DNA from: Antedon mediterranea
Lineage: Eukaryota > Echinodermata > Crinoidea > Comatulida > Antedonidae
Direction of reading: 5' to 3'
Assembly: GCF_964355755.1 (NCBI RefSeq)
Contig: NC_092678.1
Location: 5,740,922-5,804,921 of the forward strand
DNA: 64,000 nucleotides
In this document: piece after piece, positions 15,501-27,500 of the stretch
How positions within the stretch are numbered: position 1 is the first letter of the stretch
How the letters are laid out: each line of letters begins with the position of its first letter
Translations under genes and position numbers: made by a program
Notes under the pieces: model-generated
The model's input: the letters and a program-made list of their open reading frames with translations, nothing else
What the model was told of the DNA's origin: nothing
Databases searched by the model: none

Positions 15501-18500
15501 TCTTCATCTCTATTTTTCATGTTTTGAGAGAAAATACTTTAAAGACACCTTCCCTACGTTTTTTAGATCTATTTTAAGATCACAAACTATATTTAATCTA
15601 AAAATAATACTATATGGTCCTATTGCGATAACTTTTTTCGTCTTTAAATGGTTAAAAATGTGAAAAATAAGTCGATTCTAATAATTATAGCGGCCCGCTA
15701 TAAATCCCAAAATGCATTGCGCGCGGATTGATATTTCTGTTTTTCTTCTGTAATTCACCCACTTTTCGATCGATCGTGAGGCCAAAACAAATGGTTTTCC
15801 CCAATTTGTATCAACGAAGTCTGGCAAAAATAGAAAGAAAATTAATGCAGCAACTATACAACGTCAGGCTAGGTATATAGCTAGCTTACGATGTTCGTAC
15901 GTTACCGATGTTTACCAGCTAGGCCTACAAAACTAGGCCTAAAAACCGTCCACGAGAGGTCAGTCGCCGCGAGCTACCTAGGTAGTGCATTTTTTCTCAC
16001 TTTTTATCATAATTTAACATAAAACGTACATTTAAGACAAGGAATGACCTGGTTTAATGTTTTTAAAGTACATATGTATTGTTTTTACAAAACTTCACAA
16101 ATAGTAGGGAAGGTGTCTTTAACATTCAACAATGACTTGTTACACTGAAACATAAAACACTATTCTAAAATTTATACTAGTGTTTAAACCGACACAATAA
16201 AAACTGCTCTGGAGAGTGGTACTAATCACATTAAGGACCTGATCATGCGCTTGTTAAAAATACCAATTACATTTTTATGCCAATGGGAAAGGTTACAGAC
16301 AAAGTAACATTCACAGTGATTTGTTATGGTGCCGTAGGTAACATTAGACAGTTTAATTCCAACAATACTCATCTTGAGTAATTAATCACATGACATGCAA
16401 CATGTGTGAAACACACCTATTTTGATCCTTTAGAATAAATGGGTTTACTTCAAACCTGAGCATACATTTTAAGGTAGTACAATGTTTAATCAGCAGCCAT
16501 CCACTGAAAGTATGTTTCGTTCCAAGTTTACCAGCATAAACCAACGACAGACCCTATTCCGAAGGTATACACTTCTCAAGTTTACTTCATTACATTCATT
16601 TAGCAATAGCAGAAATTTATTATTTTATTTTTCACAGTTATTTGACACCAATGCAACACAAATCTGTCCATAGTTTTTTTTTCAGTATAAATATTGTACA
16701 GTACATGATGCCAACAAAAATATATGATGTTGATTATTTTTCTGTAAATAAAGTACAGTATGTTATAAATCTGAATATAACATCTGATGCATGGTGGTTT
16801 CAACTTTGTTGAGGTTATCATTACTACGCCCAGGAAGTTATACTTTATCAACACTGTAATCTCATAAAATGTTCTGCTTTTTTCGAGTTTTAAATCGGTT
16901 TAAGATTAACTAGAAACTAATAGCCCATCTGGTAGGGATATCAAATTGCAGGCTGTTATAGTTAGACATGTTTATCTAAAGAACAATCGTAGAAAAAGGA
17001 TCAATAGAATATTCAGTATTATAATATATTGTTTAATCAGGCTACAAATTATGTCACATGATCTGTACTGTATATACCAATAGTTACCAAGCTGGAATAG
17101 CAATAATTTGAAAAACAGTGCTATAAATGTGAATCTTCCACTTGTTTAATTTTACTGTTAATATTATCATATGGAGAGTAGAATTCGTACAGAATCTGTT
17201 CTCCTATTCTAACTACTGGTTATTGGTGACCTACGGTAATACTTTATTAATTGGTCAGATGTTTGTCCTACTCTGACGTAATTGTACATTTGAAAAAGTT
17301 GCAACAAAATTTCCAAGTAATTCTCAGGCTGGACTAGAACCCACGACTTTCAGATCTGGCATTCCATACCTCTAGATCATTATTATTATTAGGAATTTAT
17401 ATAGATGAATTATCCCAAAAGTAATTGATATACTATTAATATCTTTTTTAAAAGTCATGCAAATTTAATTTTAGAATTATATATTTTAAATAGCATACAT
17501 TTACCAAATTGAAGATAGTATCTAAACAAATTTTTAAAATTATACCATGCCATTGGCTGCCAGACTTTAGTTATTTAATGCAATGAACAAATAGCATTTC
17601 TGTTTTTATTAATTTTTTATTCATTCAAAATACATTATCAGAAATATAAACGTCAATATTACAAAGAATATTAAAGTCTTGAGTGAAGAATGTGGGCAAT
17701 TTAACGCCTTTAAGCGTTGAATATTGCCCCAAGAGCGTCAGTTGCTAGGCACACTCCTTTGTTTTGATAGGAGTCATTAGCTCAGTCCCCACAGTCTTAT
17801 TGAATTCAATTAAGTTGTCTGAGGTTCTGTTTCGGGAATATCAAATTGTTAATTGACAAAGAAAAAAAAATTGATGACCTGGTATGACTATATAAGGTAT
17901 CCATTGTAATTTTCATCTAAAGGTTCATTTCTTCTTATTATTATTATTCATTATTATTATATCTTCACCCGAAATTACAAAGTTTTTTTATAGACAATTA
18001 CAGATTTCACCGAAATCATAAATGGTTGTCCAACTTGTAATTAATACAAATGTTGAGAAACCAACAAGACTGGAAAAACATGACTGCGGAAGTTTATTCA
18101 AGCTGTGTCGTTTTAACATTGGATTTCATCGGTAACTAGGTAAGTAAAAATTTGCCAAATTATCTCCACAAAACCTCTAGTCCACCCAGTTGGTTAATTT
18201 GACCCAAAAAAGCTAATGCAATACATTAATATTACCCCAAATTGAATCTTATAAGATGAAATTATATGATTTCTACATACTTTTGTTGGCGTTGTAACCT
18301 GGACTGTTGTTTCTTGGCCTGATTCTGTTGTTTCTGTTTGAAAAAGAAACTACGTATGAATTATGAAATTTCAACATCATTTCGGCTGCTATATTGGATC
18401 TATGATGGCAGATAATGTTATAAAACTTCTCAGTAAAATTCAGGTTTTTTTGATACCCCATGGGTTGAGTAGAGAAAATGTGTACAAGCAACAAACGTAC

Positions 18501-21500
18501 AAAAGATTTTATTTTTTTATTTATTTTTATTTATTTATTTTGATAGTGGTTTACACAGGCGTACAAACCAGGTCAATTTAAGAAACTGTAACAGTAATAA
18601 TAATCTAATGTTTATTTTTAGAATGATAACATTGGAAGTCGGGACAACATATGGAAAGGAAATTGGGATAAGAAGAACTTGGTAAGATTATCACAAAAGG
18701 CCTATAAAAAAGATCACTTATCACTGATATTTTATTTTTATATATTTTTTCACTGGATTTTAAATATTTAATATTAAGTAAATTAGTAATGGCTAAGTGA
18801 CATTAAAGAAACATGAACACTTTAGGCTACATGGGTTTTGCATGAACTCTCTGAGACTATTTTTAACTCCGTACCCTGGCAGTGGAGGCTACTGGCTCAT
18901 CAGGCAAAAATTTAGATTGAAATCATGATTCTTTATCAGTTTTCTAAAATAATTAAAAAAAATTACCTTTTGGAATATTATCACCATTAGTTGTGAAATC
19001 TGGTTCTGCTGTGGAAACTGGTTCTGCTGTGGAAACTGGTTCTTCTGTTGAATCTGGCGCTGATGTGGAGTCAGGTACTGCTGTGGAAAATGGTTCTGCT
19101 GTAGAAAATGGTTCTGCTGTAGAATATGGTTCTGCTGTAGACACTGGTTCTGCTGTGGAAACTGGTTCTGCTGTGGAAACTGGTTCTGCTGTGGAAAATG
19201 GTTGTGCTGTGGAAACTGGTGCTGCTGTGGAAAATAGTTCTGCCGTGGAAACTGCTTCTGCTGTTGAAAATGGTTCTGCTGTCGAAACTGGTTCTGTTGT
19301 CGAAACTGGTGCTTCTGTTGATTCTGGTACTGTTGTCATTTCTTCTGGTTCATTTGTGGTCACATCAATTTGTGAAGGAGTTGTGAATTGTGGTGGTAAA
19401 GTGGTATCTAGATTCAATGTAGTTCCAAAAGATGTTGTTGAGTCTTCACTCTCTGTTGTCATTGATGATGCAGTTGTTAATTCTGGAGCGATAGTAGTTG
19501 CTACATCATTACTTCCTAAAGTAGTTGCCATCATAGGTGTGGTAGCTTCGATTTCTGATACTTTAGTTGTACTTGCATCATCAGACAGTTGTGTTGTCAC
19601 AGACTCTGTTGTAACATGTGTTGAATCAGCAGTCGTTGTTTCAGCAGTTGTTGGCGCATCTGTTGTTTCATTTTCTGTCTCTGTTGTTTTGTCTTCTGAA
19701 CTAGTAGTAGTGTCATCAGTAGTTCCATCAGGTGCTGTTGTTGCTAAATTTGACGTACTAGACTTTGAAGATGTTACAGATTCACTGGTGTCTGTTTCTG
19801 TTGTTTTGTCTTCTGAACTAGGGGAAGTTCCATCAGGTGCTGTTGTTGCTAAATTTGACGTACTAGACTTTGAAGATGTTACAGAATCACTGGTGTCTGT
19901 TTCTGTTGTTTTGTCTTCTGAAGTAGGAGTAGTGTCATCAGTAGTTCCATCAGGTGCTGTTGTTGCTAAATTTGACGTACTAGACTTTGAAGATGTTACA
20001 GATTCACTGGTATCTGTTTCTGTTGTTTTGTCTTCTGAACTAGGGGTAGTTTCATCAGGTGCTGTTGTTGTTAAATTTGACGTACTAGACTTTGAAGATG
20101 TTACAGAATCACTGGTGTCTGTTTCTGTTGTTTTGTCTTCTGAATTAGGAGTAGTGTCATCAGTAGTTCCATCAGGTGCTGTTGTTGCTAAATTTGACGT
20201 ACTAGACTTTGAAGATGTTACAGATTCACTGGTGTCTGTTTCTGTTGTTTTGTCTTCTGAACTAGGGGTAGTTTCATCAGGTGCTGTTGTTGTTAAATTT
20301 GATGTACTAGACTTTGAAGATGTTACAGATTCAGTTTCTATACTAGTGGGTGTTACAGAGTCAGTTTGTGTATTTGTCACTAATGTTGTTCCTTCTGAAG
20401 ATGCATAGCCAATTATAAGCAAAACTAAAAGGCATTTAACTGAAAGGAAGTCTGGAAAAAAAAGGAAGAAGATTAATTATTTATTGGTATCATTTGTTAT
20501 TTTTTTATATTCTGTGATGAATACTGTCTGTAGTATGAACACGATAATTAATCTACCCAAAAAAAAAATGTATGGGGCTGGGCAGCAAAGTTAAAAATCT
20601 TACCTGCTTTCTCGTTGACATTTTAAGAAGTTTTATGTTAGAAAAGAATATTCTATTAAATTATAATTTAATATGTCACCTATATATTGTAATACAGATG
20701 TGTATGTATATACAGGAGTACGTTATGGCAATTTTAATCTACTATGCATATTGGAAGTTCTGTTTAAGTAACTGCTACTGAAGTAGTGACCTCATCAATT
20801 TGATCATGGAGTAATATTCCATTTGATTAATTAACCTTGATAATTAACACTTTGTTCAATTAATTATTAATGCTTAATTATCTGGCTTAATTGAGCAGAA
20901 ATCTACAATAAACTACAAATAACAATGTCTGATGGATTTTTAGTTTTCTTCAGGAGTAGGTAAATCCAGGTAAAACTGATCATGAAAAGTGACTTAAAAG
21001 CAGTACTTTTGTTGTACAAAAAAACATTTTAAAAGGCATTCCTTCCAAGAAAAATAACTTATTATAGAAGGATATTTAAACTTTTCTATGCAAATATCAT
21101 TTTAAATATTTTAGAATTCCATTGATAAGTCAGCTCTGGAAATATGACTTATTTGGACATAAATTGATATTTAAACTGTGCTAACTGCAACAGCATGCTT
21201 AGCATTGCTACAGGCTCCTGTCATAATCCCTATTTGATAATGTACAGATTAGGGGTCACAGCTAAACCCAGATTTTACTGGCTTACAAAAATATTTGAAG
21301 TAGAAATTTACATCCAATTAAAAAATGTTTAATTTTTCATCTAGGATTTTAAATTTTGATATTTGAAATAAAACGTCGAACGGCCGTAAATAAAAATGAT
21401 TTATTTAAAATCATAGTGAAAAATGTGTTTATCGCATGATTAATCACTAAAATTTAATAGAAAAGTAGGCCTATATAATAAATATTTTACTTTATCTAAT

Positions 21501-24500
21501 TATTGTTCATAAATGATAGGATTGTGTCATAAGAAAGAAGTGAAACACCTGCTTCAATCTGCAATTTGACATGACAATAGGAACAGAGTTCTGTATGGAC
21601 AAAGACAGTTCCTGACATCAACAATGACAACAACAATTCACAATAGCCCTCAGCATTGCTTTCTTGCATTGCAGAAGTTTTTATGGCATTATTACAAATC
21701 TTAATAATACAAAAAATATAAAAATAGTTTATTACTCGTACATTCGTGACACTAAAATGAATGAATTATTTTTAAATAATTAGTTTCACGACTTTTTAGA
21801 CATTATATTAAGTCTGGTTGCTATTTTACACACCTCAGAACATTCACGACTTGGATAATGATATAATAATTCTTTGCATTATTTTTAACTGAATGCAACC
21901 ATTTTTTTTCCAGTAAATTTTAGTTTAAAAAAATCATGCAGCTCCAAAATTGATTTTTGTCCTCTTTAAATGTCTTAAAGGGGAGCTCCGGTTATAACAT
22001 TTTTCTTGTTTATTATAAAATATACCCCTTGGCAACTACATTGATTAACCCACTTATTTTTCATCAACGAAATTTTATACTTTATACATTGAAGTTTATG
22101 GTTGTTTATATAAGGACCAGGATGTTGCGTTCAAATTTAAAGCTTCTAGTAGACAAACATTTAAGAGATTTCTCACAATCTTAACTATTTTAAAGAAAAA
22201 ATAATTTTACTTATAATATAAAAAAACTACAAATTGCAATTAAAAAAAATATTCAGAAGACATAATTACGTTCAAGTTCAAGTTCAAGTTCAAGTTCAAA
22301 TTTATTCACATAATGCAAACATATACAAAATATAAAAGATACAAGTGGATACGTAACATTAAGAAATAGACTAATGTCTAATAAACACACTGCAGTGAGT
22401 GAACACTATTTTAACAGGTTCAGTATATAATTAGACATGTATCTTGTGATAACATTATTCAAAATTACAATTAATACTTTGTAATAGAGTATATTCATAA
22501 TTAATAAGGAAATTTGAATCCATTAAATTGATATTTGTTGTTAAAATAAACCACTCGTATTCTTTGGCTATTAAATTACTGTAATAATCTTTGCTTACAA
22601 ACAAGTATCATAATATTAATAGTTTTTTTTTAAATATTAATAATATATGTATGGTAGCAGTAAACAGAAAGTAGTTAATTTACAGTTGAGTAAGGTGTCA
22701 TGGTGCAATAATGATTGTACAGTATAACATTAAGCGTGTGGCCTGGTACAGAGAGTCACATGGCTCATGAGGCAATCAGGTGATGATTCGTTTTGGATTT
22801 CACGGCAAACAATTGTATCGTGAAAACAGAATAGTTAAATTCATTGTTGAATGAAAAGTATTTCACTTTTAAATCAGAAACCATTTAGGAATTTCACTTA
22901 AGTGGTATTTTCATTAGATCTGAGAATGTTTTACTTTACTTACTAAAGCATTTCCCTTTAGCTTTAGTACGAGATGAATATGGCCATAATATAATACCAA
23001 TCACACACTTAAATTAAGTGATATATTTTCTTTAAACACCATTTCACTTAAGACAATAAAAGAATTTCTCTTAGGTGATATTTATTTTTTCTACCCTTTC
23101 GCCAGTGTGAATGTAGAATAAGGCCACAGAATTTCAGGTCAAGTTTGATTTACATTTTAAAAACATTTCCAGAATTTCAAACGTTAAATTGTTATAACTT
23201 TGTTCATTAAAATATCATTTGTATTAAAATCAAAGTATGTTTTAAGGAATTGGATTCTCAGTAAGCATACAACCTCAGATGACCTGTAAGAAACCGTCTA
23301 CCAGTGTGATGCCTTATTAAACGCATCTGAGGTACACTTTAGGACAAACATCACCCCGGGACTCATAGACCCTTGTCTGCTTCTATTAATACAAGCTAGT
23401 TGATCATAACATGATTATGATTAACTCATAGACAAACAGGAATTTGGCAAAAGAGTATAACAAAAGGATTGAACTATGTCTTTGTCTATGTACTTTGATT
23501 CCTGTAAATCTATCAACTGGTAATATTAATGTGTTTGTTATTCCAAGAAGTCAAACCCACAATCATTATTAATATTTTAACAAATAATATCAACAATATT
23601 GTCTATATTTGCAGGTCAATATCAGCAATATAATATATACAGTATATATATATATACAGTATATATACAGTATATATACAGTATGTATATAAATCCAAAG
23701 GCAAATTACTGAAAAAATGACAATGCTGTGGGTATCACAGTATATATATATATATATATATATACTATCATTAAATATATAATAATTAAATAAATGCTAT
23801 TTTTATCAATGTTGACGTTGGCAACAAGATAATTAAATCAAAATTAATTAATCCTGAGTTAACACTTTCTCTAATTCAAAGCTTGAAATTCAACTTTAGC
23901 AAATTTCGAGTAATTTTTCGTTATAAAACAAAAATAGCTATTTCTTACTGGTTTTAATTTGTGAAAATATATTTACTTTTAGTATTACTTTCTTATTCAT
24001 TACTAGTTACCTTTATGTTCAGACCTTACATCTATGTAAAGTTACGTCAAACATGAAATTAAATGTGCATGTTACTTCTGATGAACATTCACAAAATGCT
24101 TTATAAGGCACATTACACCATTTTCAAAGTTTGTTTCGTTTATTTTCCACTCATTAAAATGAATTTAAACAAACACACATATAGAGTGTATAATATAGGA
24201 GTGGAAGTAGGGCCTACAGTAGATGCAAATTTGGTGGAAGTGAACAGTGGCGACCATGTTTAACTCATATTATTTGCTGGTGAAATAACTGTGCCTACAC
24301 AATTCTAGTTCGCTAGCACGTATCCATTCCTTGTGTATGCAGTAATAGCATATTTACACCTAAGACTGTAGGAAGATTGAAGTAACTTAGTAACTTGTGA
24401 TTATGCAATACAGCACTTTGCGTTTCTGCGTTGCGATTATAGTGGGAACCACGCTTTAATCATTGCCAAAAAGTGCTAAATTGGGCTGCTAATTTGTCTA

Positions 24501-27500
24501 GAATAAGATTTCTATAAATGTCTAGCCCTGCTAATAAATATACAGTACATTTTAGGGTATGACAGTTAAATGGGCAAAGGAAGAACAGCAATTTAGTTAA
24601 TCCATTTTTTTCCCCACAAATAAATTTATTTATGATGCATTGCAACTCATAAAGTTACAACTCTTAAATAATTTGTAATAAAGAACAGTACTGTACTACA
24701 TATTACTACACCCAACAGATTTATCTACTACCGTCAGCATCACAGGAGAATGATTGTATTAAACTGTACCACTTTGGAACCACACCCAAGACAAGGTGAT
24801 TTTAAATAGGACAACATGTGCAGTGAAGGTTGCTCAATTCAATTTGTACAATACCTTACAAATGCTGGTACATCAAAACATGGTTCGTAGAAATTCATTG
24901 AACTTTGATGCAATTTAATTGACGTACTGTAAAAGGTAAATGACTTGATAGTATTGTACATGCGTTACTGTTTCTTGGTAACAAGTCTTCTCGCGATCCC
25001 CGGTCATCCAATATTACGAAACAATACATTCTACCCTTGGGGTCACGCTACATAGTTTAAACTTCCTCCAAATCAAGTTGAACACATTTTTTACATATGA
25101 ATCTATGAATGAAATTGTTATAGGGTTCTTATTGGTCGATTCAGATGACCCATCTAGGTGACCTAAGGATGATTACTATATTATTGTTAGGCATTGTGTT
25201 ACCTCAGCCAACTTTTAGTTAGGATCTACCATGTGATACAAACCCTGTAGGCTGTAGACATCAAATGGTTTAATATCATATTTTACAGTTTAAACATATA
25301 TGGACATGATGATGTCACACCACTACCATATTTGGGTATATCACTCCCATATTTTGGCTAAAATAGCACTTCCAGTGTACTCATTCTCTACAGTTAAACT
25401 TCTCTTAGAATTTGGAAAGTTGACAAATATATTTTAAAGATCAGCTCTATTTGTCTGTTATAACTACAGAGAATCATCTACAGTATTGTGATTGCCAAGG
25501 ACCATTTAAAATGTTTTTCCATGATTTATCGTGAAGTTTCTCTAAAACATTTAAACAGAAAATGTTGCGTCTGAATTTAGTATTGTATTAAGTCTTACAT
25601 GTAGGACAATGATTTTCTTGTAAATTAGGCCATAACACTACACTTGTGAAATGGTAACAATGGATCTACAGAGGATAAAATTACATATCAAATTTGAGAT
25701 AATTAATATACAAGATCAATAATTACAACCAATTATCACTTTCATGGTAAGGCCAAACATCTGAATGAAACCTAATTGTTTTAACAAATCTTAATCTTTT
25801 TTTCTTTCAAGTTACTTGATAACTTCAAATTTCTGTTATTCATGCCAAGAATTACCATAGCAACGTAAAAATCAACTTTTTGGTAAGTATGCAACGAAAA
25901 AGAGATGCTTCAACTCTGGAACATTTCGGCCCTGGATGTTTTTACCCAAACAGCTGGTATGTTTTGTCCCAATTTAGAGAGTTTTAGTTTTAAGGTGGTG
26001 ATTGGGGACAGGGGGTTGGGAGGCGTCATAATTAGGAAATCCTAAGCAAGCAGCAACCTCAAACTTGGCATCAACTGAAAAAGTGCAATGCAATGTATTA
26101 TTTATGGTATTGTACACATATAGGCCTACTGTAGCAGTATAATTAAATAGCAGGATGCTATTATTAGTTGATTACAATCATGATTTTATTCCATCACCAA
26201 CCAGGATGTCTGCTTTTCACATTTCTAAGAAGATGTTCAATTTTTTATGAACTACAGTATGAATTCCTGCCATCTGGCTTTGAGATGGAGTTTATTCAGG
26301 AGGTATTACAATTGAGATTAACTGAATTAGTAAAATTAATGTTATCTACCGTAACACTAACAGTACAATATGTTTATGTGACATGATTTTTTTCTCTAGA
26401 AGAAAAAGTACAGTATTCTCATAAAAGTGCTGACAATGACATGGAGTAAAAAATAATAATAAAAATAGTTGGTGACCTTTACCAATAATTAGATGCAAGC
26501 ACCCTACCAACCCTCTTTTACATCTATATCTATCTAGTAATCTACGACAAAATAATCCTTCTTTTAGTATGCCCATTTAATGATTGTCTATGTACAGTGG
26601 ACACATATTTGAATCAACACTCTCCCATGTCTCAACTTTTTATGTGATTAATTCAGTAGGCCAAATTATGATTTTAGGGTATTTGATCTGTTTATAAGGG
26701 TGTGGAACCATTATATAGAGGTGTACTTATTTCACAACTGCGTAATTGGAATATCTTAGGATTGAAGGTATCTCATTGACCTATGACACTCGCATAAAAA
26801 TGACACATGTTTAGAATTGGCTGTAATCTAGTCAAGTAAAACCAACTTAATTGAATTCTCGAGAGAAGGGTTTTCATTTATTTTAAACAGTCAAGCATGG
26901 TATGGAAGGCATGCAGATTACGATACTAAATGGCCGTATCACGTAGTTTAGGAAACAAAACAATGACTAAACTATACTGTTATTTTATATTCATGGGAAA
27001 GTAAATAATGATCATCAACACGCCAGGCATCAACAGCTTGCTGATAATATCAATGTACAACAATACCATTCATCTTTGTACGTATTGGTAGTAATTATTA
27101 TAGAGTGGATTTTTTACCACACCATCATTAGTGATAATGGTGGTGCAATATTAACCCAATCAATTATTTGTAATGGTAAGTAATGTATTTTATATAATAA
27201 ATCTGTTTATGTATGCATTTATAATCATTTTACTTGATAAATAAAAAGAAATATAAACAGTAAATAATTAATACAAAAGAATGGCTTGATTTATGAATAT
27301 TTTTGTTATAGTCAAAGATCAATACAAAAAAAGGTCTGGTACAGACAGGGTCACCCGTCCCATGAAATGCTTGATGGAATTTTGTGGGGTCGAGCCATTA
27401 CAATTCTTTCCTTAATTCATACATTGTATATACATTATTTTACAACTCCCTGGTATATATTAGTTGATATTGATGATATGCAGCAGAAACAGGGCCTATG

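Larger units (their letters stand above)
10827..18280 (-). other. Intron 3 (7.5 kb), rich in small transposons
   Basis: This intron holds two related TTAA-flanked MITEs (12753-13386 and 15539-16122), three tRNA-like SINE candidates (10975-11095, 14300-14480, 17320-17400), a duplicated ~150-bp segment (14501-14640 and 16690-16850), a (TTTA)n microsatellite (11507-11551) and a near-perfect 25-nt palindrome reading ATGGAGGTAT outward from both sides (12689-12713). I found no further exon in it. Confidence 0.7.

Noticed and set aside
18993-20408. 471-codon plus-strand open frame (MKSGSAVETGS...) opposite the mucin exon
   Set aside because: It is the antisense shadow of the Ser/Thr-rich repeats. 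The minus-strand reading has a signal peptide, splice sites with matching phase, and downstream membrane and tail exons; the plus-strand reading has none.
20601-20622. Alternative first exon MSTRKQ with a good GTAAGA donor
   Set aside because: Its 18 coding bases end in phase 0, and joining it to either acceptor of exon 2 gives an early stop. The 28338-28359 exon fits the phase and completes the signal peptide.
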